Shown here: piece after piece, positions 27,467 through 35,896 of the stretch
How the letters are laid out: each line of letters starts with the position of its first letter
How positions within the stretch are numbered: the first letter of the stretch is position 1
NCBI GenBank assembly: GCA_016705005.1
Contig: JADIZB010000034.1
Coordinates: 124,001 to 188,000, forward strand
Direction: 5' to 3'
DNA from: Bacteroidales bacterium
GTDB taxonomy: Bacteria > Bacteroidota > Bacteroidia > Bacteroidales > Lentimicrobiaceae
DNA length: 64,000 nt
Made by a program: the position numbers and the translations under genes
Notes under the pieces: generated by a model
What the model saw: only the letters and a program-made list of their open reading frames with translations
Databases searched by the model: none
What the model was told of the DNA's origin: nothing

Positions 27467-29464
27467 TTATTGAACTTGTTTGGTTGTCTGACTTGTTTGA
27501 ACCGGTTTTCCGGAGCGATCCACATTGGTTGAAGGGTGCTTCCCGACCGACAATCTGCCGTTTTCGTAATAAAGGCCTTCCCCTTCCGATTTGGTGTCGG
27601 CATCGTTGTGCAGGCCCCTGCTGACCTTTTCGGAATAATCTGCTCTGGTAACCTCGGACGGCATCACCGGATTTTCATATCCGGCACGTTTACCGATGGC
27701 GATAAAGGCAAATCGTGTGTTGCTTTTCGCATCACCGGCTTCTGCCACCCCAAATCCAGAGGTACTGGTTTCGGTGAGGTAGAGGCCCTGAGAGAGACCC
27801 ATCGGTGTAACAATTACCACCACCGGAAAATCAGGTGAAACAGCTTTTCTGAAGGATTCGTCAAAGGTTATGGTGGCTTTACCGGAACTCAGTTCGGCAT
27901 AACCGCTGGTCTGCACGGTCATGTCGGTGGAGACGTTGGAATAGAGCACGGTTTGCTGCTCTGTGCCATTTTGCTGCAGGTGCACCTGGGGCCCGGTCTG
28001 GAAGGTGGTTCCATCGGCATAAAGGGCATAATCACCGCCCTCCGCATAGATACCATAAACTTCTCCATGAATATCGGCACCGAACAACTCACCCCAGGCA
28101 CCGATTCCGATGCCGGTTTTTGCCTGAGTCCCTTTACCGGCACCATTGGTTGAGTTGGTAAAATAACCTCCATAATTGTTATTACTGCTGTTTTTGTAAG
28201 CAAGAGCTCCGAAATATGAGCCAGCATTATCGGCACCAAAAACAGCACCAGACCTTCCGAAGTCATTCCAGTTATGGGCAGCCATGGCAAAAGTAAAGGG
28301 ATCCCCGTAGTCTGAATAGACCTTAACAGCCGCACCGGAAGATAAAAAATCGTAGCCGAAACCGGGAGTAGAAGAAACCCTGTAGCGCACAGCCAAAATG
28401 GCACTCTGGCCATATCCAAGGGCAGGGGTCTGATTCTGGTAAAAGTAGTTTCCTGTAGCTTCAGTAATACCGAGCTGAACATAGTTGTTGTTGCTGGAGT
28501 ACACTTCAAATTTTGACTGGGGCAAAGTGGTTCCTACGCCAACCTTTCCACCTGATTCCTGCAATGAAAGGGTTTGTGAACCACCCGGGGTCAATATACT
28601 CATATAACCTTCCCCGGGGTTCGGACTGTAATTCCAGCGGATTTCGCCGTTGTCAGTTTCGTTTTTCCCTATTAAAAGCCTCACAGAACCTGCATTATTA
28701 CCAAATGAGACGTTGTTGCTGGTATAATCCAATCCGACCGGAGTGCCGAAAACGGCGGTTCTGCCATAAGACAGCCCTTTAACATGGAAAGTTGCCTCAT
28801 GACTCTCAGCAGCATCTCCGAATCCCACCGAACCATTCAGATTGAAGCCCGCTATCCGGGATCCTGAATTCCTGAAATAAACAAAATCCAAACTATCATG
28901 GTATTCAATCCCCCATTTCGGGAAAGATGGAGAATGGCTGATTACCATTCTATCCGCATTCTGTGTTCCACCGCTGAACATAGAAAGCATCGGGCTGTTG
29001 GGGTTGGTGGTAGCCGGGAACTGAATGGTGGCCTCATCATCGGTAAAAGTAACGTCACCCTGGGTGCCGCTGACCTGGAACTTTTCACCGTTTCCTACAG
29101 TTAATGTTGAGGCCGGGGTAGCATCACCAATACCGACATTGCCGGCTGTATAGGAAATATTGCTCCCGGCGGGTGTCCATTGCAGTGAGCCCTGATCGGT
29201 GAGTTCAACCCATGCGCCGGCACTGTAAAACCAGAAACTCCCGGTGGTATTGTCAAACACCAGCAGACCCGAAGCCGGAGAGGCTATAGCAGTGCGTTGT
29301 GCCGTGGTCATCCTGGGCACCAGCATACCGCGGTTTGTACTTTTCACATCGAGCATGGCGCTTGGATCAGGGGTAGTACCATCCGTGTTCACAGCTACCT
29401 GTGCTTCCAGCTGTACAGATAACAGAAACAGTATAATTGCAAAAAAAGCTGTTGTTTTCATCAT
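27467..29464 (-). CDS. Fibre array gene B: secreted modular protein
   Basis: A 665-residue intact paralogue of A. It has a Sec leader (about 1-21, ending LEAQ), the shared N-terminal module (VAVNTDGTTPDPSAMLDVKS; RGMLVPRMTTAQRTAIASP), and a middle with VGIGDATPASTL and VGVGTTLPQSKFEV repeats that resemble phage tail-fibre shaft segments. The C-terminal domain (TVLYSNVSTDMTVQTSGYA, then IAIGKRAGYENPVMPSE) is shared with A. No S74 domain is present. Its start is seven bases from the stop of C. Downstream of the stop, a coding-like stretch in another frame reaches 27361 (see findings), so the true end could lie there. Confidence 0.85.
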   Translation of the reverse strand: MMKTTAFFAIILFLLSVQLEAQVAVNTDGTTPDPSAMLDVKSTNRGMLVPRMTTAQRTAIASPASGLLVFDNTTGSFWFYSAGAWVELTDQGSLQWTPAGSNISYTAGNVGIGDATPASTLTVGNGEKFQVSGTQGDVTFTDDEATIQFPATTNPNSPMLSMFSGGTQNADRMVISHSPSFPKWGIEYHDSLDFVYFRNSGSRIAGFNLNGSVGFGDAAESHEATFHVKGLSYGRTAVFGTPVGLDYTSNNVSFGNNAGSVRLLIGKNETDNGEIRWNYSPNPGEGYMSILTPGGSQTLSLQESGGKVGVGTTLPQSKFEVYSSNNNYVQLGITEATGNYFYQNQTPALGYGQSAILAVRYRVSSTPGFGYDFLSSGAAVKVYSDYGDPFTFAMAAHNWNDFGRSGAVFGADNAGSYFGALAYKNSSNNNYGGYFTNSTNGAGKGTQAKTGIGIGAWGELFGADIHGEVYGIYAEGGDYALYADGTTFQTGPQVHLQQNGTEQQTVLYSNVSTDMTVQTSGYAELSSGKATITFDESFRKAVSPDFPVVVIVTPMGLSQGLYLTETSTSGFGVAEAGDAKSNTRFAFIAIGKRAGYENPVMPSEVTRADYSEKVSRGLHNDADTKSEGEGLYYENGRLSVGKHPSTNVDRSGKPVQTSQTTKQVQ

Positions 29465-29471
29465 TTCCTGA

Positions 29472-30887
29472 TTATTCTTTATCCTCCGTTAATTTATAAA
29501 CCAATAGTTTGAGATCGTTAATCTGCTTTTGCTGGTCTTCGATGATTGCCTGCTGCTCCTGGATGGCCTTGATGGCAATTACACCGAACCCGCTGTAATC
29601 CATGGTATAGATGCCGTTGCTGCCACCATCACCCAGGTTGGTTACAAGTTCCGGAAAAACCTTTTCAACTTCCTGGGCCAGGAATCCGTTGTAATGGCTT
29701 TTATGGATCGTATCAGCAGCAAAGCGGTAACGTTTTGGTTGAAGCAGCATTAACCTTTCCATGACGTTACTCATAGGGTGGATATCCGTTTTCAGATTCT
29801 CATCCGAAACGGCAGTATAGGCTCCACTCGCACTGTTGATTCTGGCCCTGACAATGCCTTCATAAAAAAACTCAAAATCGCCCGTGTTATTAGAGGTATA
29901 TAGGTTCCAGTTATAACGATTTACTCCTTCATTTTCGATTCTTATCCCATCATTCAAACCGCCAAAATTGGTATGGACAACATGCAGTTCTGAACGGACC
30001 GGTCCTTCCGGGGCACAATTAATTCCGATTCTTGGCTCTCTCATAACCTCAAATTCAATGGCATATCTTCCGAGATTCTGGCTGTAAATTCCCAGGGTAG
30101 AATCAGGGCGTGACATCCCCACAAAAGCCCTGCTAAACGTATTTGCCTGGTTGTTGAACCAGATACCGGGGGAGTTTGACATATTACCATCTGAACGCAA
30201 ACGCAGTCTTCCAACCGCATCAAGTGGAAATTCCGGAACCTGAGTACCGATGCCAATATAACCAGGATTTAACCTGAATGCCAGGTTTCGTCCCAGGGAT
30301 GACCTCATGTATAATATATCCGCCGTATCGTGGTATTGCAACCCCCAGGTTGGGAATGATGGTGAATGAGCGATTACCATGCGGTCAGCATTTTGTGTAC
30401 CGCTGCCGAACATATAGATCATCGGACTGTTTGGATTGGTCGTGGCCGGAAACAGGATGTTGGCATTATCATCAGAAAATGTAACATCCCCTTCAATTCC
30501 GCTAACCTGAAACTTATCGCCACCACCCACTGTAAGTGTGGATACAGGTGAAGCATCACCGATGCCGACGTTACCCGAAATATAGGAAATGCTGCTTCCG
30601 CTGGGAGTCCATTGCTGAGAACTCTGATCTGTCAGCTCAAGCCATGAACCTGCGCTGTAAAACCAGAAACTCTGGGTATCGTTGTCAAAAACCAGCAATC
30701 CGGATACCGGGGAAGCAATGGCTGTTCGCTGGGCCGAAGTCATGCGTGGAACAAGCATCCCACGGTTGGTACTTTTCACATCAAGCATGGCACTGGGGTC
30801 GGGGGTGGTGCCATCGGTGTTCACCGCAACCTGGGCATGAACGTTGAGCACAACAAACAATACAAAAAAGAGAAAAATAGGTTTCAT
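29472..30887 (-). CDS. Fibre array gene C: secreted protein with Peptidase_S74 domain
   Basis: A 471-residue protein with a Sec leader ending VHAQ, the shared N-terminal module (residues about 20-110), a middle similar to B (VGIGDASPVSTLTVGGG) and a C-terminal S74 chaperone. The S74 domain begins near residue 361 with SDENLKTDI (the catalytic Ser-Asp start and Lys two turns later), continues with GFLAQEVEKVFPELV and ends in a coiled coil (QEQQAIIEDQQKQINDL). In the family this domain helps a homotrimer fold and then cuts itself off at the Ser. Start is 14 bases from the stop of D, so they are probably one mRNA. Confidence 0.88.
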   Translation of the reverse strand: MKPIFLFFVLFVVLNVHAQVAVNTDGTTPDPSAMLDVKSTNRGMLVPRMTSAQRTAIASPVSGLLVFDNDTQSFWFYSAGSWLELTDQSSQQWTPSGSSISYISGNVGIGDASPVSTLTVGGGDKFQVSGIEGDVTFSDDNANILFPATTNPNSPMIYMFGSGTQNADRMVIAHSPSFPTWGLQYHDTADILYMRSSLGRNLAFRLNPGYIGIGTQVPEFPLDAVGRLRLRSDGNMSNSPGIWFNNQANTFSRAFVGMSRPDSTLGIYSQNLGRYAIEFEVMREPRIGINCAPEGPVRSELHVVHTNFGGLNDGIRIENEGVNRYNWNLYTSNNTGDFEFFYEGIVRARINSASGAYTAVSDENLKTDIHPMSNVMERLMLLQPKRYRFAADTIHKSHYNGFLAQEVEKVFPELVTNLGDGGSNGIYTMDYSGFGVIAIKAIQEQQAIIEDQQKQINDLKLLVYKLTEDKE

Positions 30888-30901
30888 AGCTGTTGATCTG
30901 A

Positions 30902-33086
30902 CTATTTGTTTTTTATTTCGATGATGGACTGCATCAGTTCCTGATTCTTAAGTTTCAGGTCTTCGATGGTTTTGACCAATTCAAGGTTCATCTGTTGTTG
31001 TTCCATGAATTTCACATTCAGCTCCTGCACTGCTTTAACCAGGGCACAACAAATTCAGCATACCGGATTCCATACTGGCCATCGGGGTGGAAGGCACATC
31101 CACACCACTGAAATTGTAGCCTATCTCCTTTGCCGATTGCTCCACCTCCTGCGCAAGGAAACCACTGTAAACAATCTTTTCCTTGGCCTCAGCGGATGCC
31201 ATTTCTTCAGGTGATATCTCCTTGCAACTTCACCAGGACGCAAAGTGGCTGGCTGGCTCTTGTTCAGGGTTGCATCAATGGCAGTTATATCGAGGGTATA
31301 GGTAACCGGTTTAAGCCTGGTAATAAACTCAAGACCAGGAACATTGCCCGTGACATTCTTCTTGTACCGGCTATCCGAAGGGAAAGTCGTCCAGCCGGTA
31401 TAACCTCCGATGCTGCTTACACTGGTACTACCTACTACTACCTTATTGGAAGCATCTACTCTGGCATTGTAGCCCAGGGCCATACAGTTGCTAAGTCCAT
31501 TGATTGCAGGATAGGCACTAGCCCCCAGAAAAGTACTGTTTGAAAATGTAGTATAGTCACCTGCTGAATATCCAAAGGCAGTATTGTTGTTGGAATTGGA
31601 ATAGTATAAAGCGTACATGCCCGATGCTGTGCTATTGCTTCCGGAAACATTCTGATTCAATGAAGCAAACCCTGTTGCAGTATTTCCATTGCCATCCTGA
31701 TTCGCTTCCAGCGAGAGATCGCCGGTTGCAGTGTTGGCGAATCCTTCGGTATTGTCTCGAAGGGCATTGTTTCCAAGTGCAGTATTAGAGTACCCGGTCA
31801 GGTTCTGAAAAAGGGATTTGGAACCTACTGCAGTGTTGGAGAAAGCCTGATACAATGTGGCACCCAGGCCATTGTTGTAAAGGGCCGAGTCACCAATCGC
31901 AACCAGATTACTTTTGACAGTATTTCTGAAAAGCGCCCCGGGGCCAATGGCAATATTTGAATGGCCGGTGGTGTTTGTATAACCGGATTCAGATCCGATA
32001 AAACAGTTATAAGCTCCGTTGTAAATACTGTAACCGGCTTTGTCGCCGATGATCACGGAGCCTGAGGTACCACCCGATTCAACTGCTCTTCCGGCCTGCC
32101 TCCCGATAATAACGCTGCTTCCATTGCCACCCTGGTAATACCCGGCCTGAAAACCCATGATCACATTGCCTTCACCATAGTTTTCCCTTCCTGCCTCAAC
32201 ACCAACAGAGATGTTGCGGTTGCCGTAACTATGGTATCCGGCATCACGGCCAATCGAGATACATTCCATGCCATAACTGGCTACACCGGCACCATTACCC
32301 AGGTTTATATTGTCAGAACCGAAAGACTCAAATCCGGCGCCTTTTCCAATACCAATGTTATTATCCACAATATAGTCACCGCCAAGGGCATTCTCACCGA
32401 TCGCGATACAGCCGCTGTTACCGGAGGAATTGTCCAGACTGTTGTAACCAAGTGCTATGTTGTTGCTACCCCCACCGAGGAATGAAAGGGCATTGTTTCC
32501 GATGGCTGTATTGTTATTCCCTGCTTCAAAACTGCCCAGGGCACCCCTGCCGATGGCCGTGTTGCCTGAACCGTCAATGTTACCGGAATAATCATTGTGA
32601 AGCGTTCCATAGCCAAGGGCCGTATTGAAACTTCCCGTGATGTTGTCAAATCCCGCCTGATCGCCTATGATTGCATTGCCGTTTGTCATACCAAAACCAG
32701 CCTGCCCGGCCTCACCGACATCCTTTCATTCGCTCCCAAAGTAAACCGGATAATGTCTTCGTCCGGGTTTTGTTCAACCTCAACGCGGGTATCTCCATCA
32801 TTATCTGCTAATGAAGAAACTACTCCCGCCCCGATCTGCTGCCAGGAGGTTCCGTTGTGATGCCAGAAAGAGGTTGTGGTGAGATCGTAAACCAACAGCC
32901 CGTTAGACGGTGCTGTAATCGCTGTGCGCTGGGTCGTGGTCATCCTTGGAACCAGTATACCCCTGTTGGTACTTTTTACATCGAGCATGGCGCTCGGGTC
33001 GGGTGCTGTGCCGTCGGTGTTCACTGCAACCTGGGCATTCAGGGTTGTTGCTGTAAGCATCAAAAAATCAATGTAATTGCTTTCAT
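30902..33086 (-). CDS. Fibre array gene D: secreted beta-roll repeat protein with S74 domain, five frameshifts
   Basis: Read across five single-base losses, this is one protein. MKAITLIF joins LMLTATTLNAQ (leader; near 33062). The shared N-terminal module runs to ERMSV and joins EAGQAGFGM (near 32714). The repeat region then follows: about twenty units of N-x-A-x-G-type repeats of about 17 residues (for example NTAIGNNALSFLGGGSN). The S74 domain starts SDSRYKKNV and has three breaks near 31222, 31085 and 31043 before ending at 30902 in a coiled coil (MQSIIEIKNK). Two long segments are open as written: 31121-32689 and 32686-33063. Most breaks lie in short base runs. The gene heads a probable unit with C, B and A. 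Confidence 0.75.
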
Positions 33087-33609
33087 AATTTGCATGACAA
33101 TAAGAAATTATACATTCAGGTAAAATTTAACACGATTCAACCAGGCCGGAATTTAAACGGCATTAAGGAATTACAATCAGCAGATAGGGAAGAATATATT
33201 GCAATACAATAGCAGGTATTGCCAGGTGTTCTAGAAAATCAGAAAAAATATATGTAAAGAACTGACAACTTGTTTTTTAGTAACAAACCTGATTTCAGGT
33301 TGAAGCTTCAAATGTCCTGATTCTGCAGGATCGCCTGAGTTCTTCAGTATCCTGACAGTTACAGGTTGATTCAGGTATAGATCAATCTATAAAATCCAAC
33401 ACCCGGATTCTTGGTTCATTTGGCCTACAATTATGGCTGTTTACAGGTTTCCGTCCTTCTGTAAAACATCTCATGAGAAGCCAAAAGGAATTCTCAGCTA
33501 ATTTAGAACGTTTTTAAATAAATTATGTTAACAGATTGTTAAATCTGAATTCACATTTATTTTTTAACATATCACAGGCTGACATCATTATCAGAAAAAA
33601 AAACACCGC
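33087..33609. other. Leader region of gene D
   Basis: About 520 bases without a gene, upstream of D. It shares ordered blocks with the leader of G: around 33187-33202, 33231-33242, 33255-33262 and 33346-33356 here, with counterparts at 39043-39058, 39092-39103, 39117-39124 and 39134-39146. The distal 35-base block is annotated separately. No terminator was recognised after E. Confidence 0.6.
33497..33531 (-). promoter_or_regulatory. Conserved leader block upstream of D, candidate promoter
   Basis: A 35-base block (on plus: GCTAATTTAGAA..., then TTTTAAATAAAT, ending ATGTTAA) is repeated upstream of G at 39358-39392 with only three differences. It lies about 410 bases upstream of the D start. 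On the minus strand TTTATTTAAA precedes TAAATTAG by a promoter-like distance. Calling it a promoter is inference. Confidence 0.4.
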
Positions 33610-35484
33610 TTATTCCGACGAACTGTTACCCGTTCGATTCATGAATTGAAGCAATTGCTCATTCTGCACCCGTAATCTTTCATTGATTTGTTTCAGTTCC
33701 ATAATTGCACTCTCCTGAATAACGATTTTCTCATTCAGTTCCTGCACGGCCTTTACCAGGGGCATGACAAATTCAGTGTACCTGAGACTATACAATCCAT
33801 CCGCTGTTTCCGGTTTATCCACCCCATTGAAATCATAGCCAATTTCGGCAGATGCTTTTGCTACTTCCTGAGCAATAAAACCGGTCATCCTGATCTTTTC
33901 GATATCGTATTTACCAGTCCAGTCTTCGGTATTCTTCTGGCCTTTGTACAGAATTTCATTTTGCCTGTGGATGTTCAGATTATAGGTAACCGGGCGAAGT
34001 TTAAGGATGAAATCCAGTCCGGGTACATTGGCAACAATATTGTCCTTGATACGCTCATCGCTGTAGAGTGACATTGGGACCTGGCCCTGGATACGGGTAA
34101 CGGAAGTGTTGCCCAGTTCTACAGAATTATTAATGCTGAGCGAACTGCCTACATTGGACCCTATCCCTGTCCAATTAGAAGTTGCAGTTGAAGTTGGGAA
34201 TGCATATTCACCTATGCCGGTATTGTTACTTCCCGTGGTATTTGTATACAATGCATGGTATCCCAAAGCAGTATTGTAATAGCCAGTTGTGTTTGATCTT
34301 AATGAGTGAGAGCCACAGGCAGTATTATAATTACCAGTTTGATTCAGTTCCATAGCCCAGTTGCCAAAGGCAGCATTTTCCTGGCCGGTAGTATTGGTTG
34401 CCAAAGTATTGCCACCATAAACCGCATTGTTTGAGCCCGTAGTGTTTGCTAATAAAGAAGACACACCGGCTGCTGTATTCCCGCTTCCTGAAGTGTTATT
34501 CAACATTGAATGGTAACCTATGGCTGTATTCCACTGGCCGGTGTTATTTATTGCAATATTACTCCCTTTGAGTGCTTCATATCCAATAGCTGTGTTATAG
34601 GTTATCCTTCCAGTTGACCGGCTGTCAGCATATTCCATTGCATTATATCCAATAGCTACACTCCGACTATTGGACCTGTTATTTGACAATGTGCTGTATC
34701 CAATGGCTGTATTAAAAGATCCATCAATATTGTGATATAGAGCATTATAGCCAAATGCAATATTACTTCCTCCAGTGGTATTACTATACAGCGATGATGC
34801 CCCTACAGAGGAATTACCATAGCCCGAAATATTATTGCATAAAGCATATTCTCCCACTGCAGTGCAGATACCACCATAAGTGTTATTTGCCAGAGCTGCA
34901 TATCCCGCTGCAGTATTACTGTTTCCACTTGTGTTATATGCGAGTGCATAGGACCCAATAGCACAATTCGCATCGCCATAATCATTTGACAGAAGAGCAT
35001 TGAACCCAAAGGCAACATTGCTATTTCCGCCCACATTTGCATTGAGTGAGTTGTAACCCAGGGAGGTATTTGAAGTATTTATTTCTATTGCTCCGGCTTT
35101 CTGATTGTTAACCCTGAAACTGAGCGGTACATTATCAGTTGTTCCAATGAAATTAGAAGTTGCAGAAGTTCCGCTGTTTCCGTTCAATCCCCAGCTTGCA
35201 CCATTCCCCGACAAGATCCATGCAGGACTTGCAGGTGTTCCTGAGTTATGGTAGAATCCGGGGGTATTGTCTGTTTGAAAGACCATCAGTCCGGTTGCTG
35301 GACCTGCAATATTATTTCGCTGAACCATCGTCATACGGGGAATCAGCAATCCCTGGCTGGTTGATTTCACATCCAGCATAGCCGAGTTATCGGGTAAAGT
35401 CCCGTCGGTGTTAATTGCTACCTGAGCGTTTGAAAAAGTTGCCAGGGAAAGCATTGAAAGAAACACTATGAAATGTTTGTTCAT
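33610..35484 (-). CDS. Fibre array gene E: secreted 17-residue beta-roll repeat protein with S74 domain
   Basis: A 624-residue protein. The start at 35484 gives a leader (MNKHFIVFLSMLSLATFSNAQ); an upstream Met at 35565 precedes 27 residues without leader character. After the shared N-terminal module (VAINTDGTLPDNSAMLDVKS; RGLLIPRM-like), a region of about seventeen repeats of 17 residues follows, pattern NTA.G..AL..NT.G.. (for example NTAAGVSSLLANTTGSN). The S74 domain starts near residue 475 with SDERIKDNI and GFIAQEVAKASAEIGY, and ends in a long coiled coil. The gene is flanked by 400-520-base gaps and probably forms its own unit. Confidence 0.9.
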   Translation of the reverse strand: MNKHFIVFLSMLSLATFSNAQVAINTDGTLPDNSAMLDVKSTSQGLLIPRMTMVQRNNIAGPATGLMVFQTDNTPGFYHNSGTPASPAWILSGNGASWGLNGNSGTSATSNFIGTTDNVPLSFRVNNQKAGAIEINTSNTSLGYNSLNANVGGNSNVAFGFNALLSNDYGDANCAIGSYALAYNTSGNSNTAAGYAALANNTYGGICTAVGEYALCNNISGYGNSSVGASSLYSNTTGGSNIAFGYNALYHNIDGSFNTAIGYSTLSNNRSNSRSVAIGYNAMEYADSRSTGRITYNTAIGYEALKGSNIAINNTGQWNTAIGYHSMLNNTSGSGNTAAGVSSLLANTTGSNNAVYGGNTLATNTTGQENAAFGNWAMELNQTGNYNTACGSHSLRSNTTGYYNTALGYHALYTNTTGSNNTGIGEYAFPTSTATSNWTGIGSNVGSSLSINNSVELGNTSVTRIQGQVPMSLYSDERIKDNIVANVPGLDFILKLRPVTYNLNIHRQNEILYKGQKNTEDWTGKYDIEKIRMTGFIAQEVAKASAEIGYDFNGVDKPETADGLYSLRYTEFVMPLVKAVQELNEKIVIQESAIMELKQINERLRVQNEQLLQFMNRTGNSSSE

Positions 35485-35896
35485 GGTAAATGTGATTATA
35501 AATTGATTATCGCTTCCAATAAAATATTTCTGATATGATACACTTGCTACTATATGTGATTGCAACTCCCCGGGAACAGTTCAGGAGTGATCTGATATGG
35601 AGTATAAGCAATATATTTACAAATATACATATTATTATATAATCAGCAATAATAATACATCCGGGTATAAAAAGCCGGTCCGAGTTCATTAATGAATTGG
35701 CCGGCAATTCCCCTGAAAGTTATATACCCGGTATGGTAGTCCTTTAGCAGGATTCATAATGCTCTACATTGCATTCAATCCACATGGAAATTAATTTTAT
35801 TTGATTTTCCTGATTGTTAAAAAAAGCATAATTGTATTCACCTCACCACGGGACAAATATTCAATAAAAGAAAACAGAGGTGTAATAACGGTAATA
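35485..35896. other. Intergenic region between F and E
   Basis: About 410 bases, AT-rich, upstream of E and downstream of F. It holds a large nested inverted repeat (35661-35731, separate entry). The D/G leader blocks are absent here, so E may be controlled differently. Confidence 0.5.
35661..35731. repeat. Nested inverted repeat (stem-loop or cruciform)
   Basis: Outer arms CCGGGTATA (35661-35669) and TATACCCGG (35723-35731) pair perfectly. Inside, GCCGG (35674-35678) pairs with CCGGC (35701-35705), and the centre is the palindrome TTCATTAATGAA (35685-35696). It lies 165 bases past the F stop and about 180 bases upstream of E. It could be a terminator of F, a leader RNA structure or a protein-binding site. 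Confidence 0.6.

Noticed and set aside
31130..31543. 137-codon plus frame inside gene D
   Set aside because: Antisense to the S74 and repeat region of D; no leader or domain.
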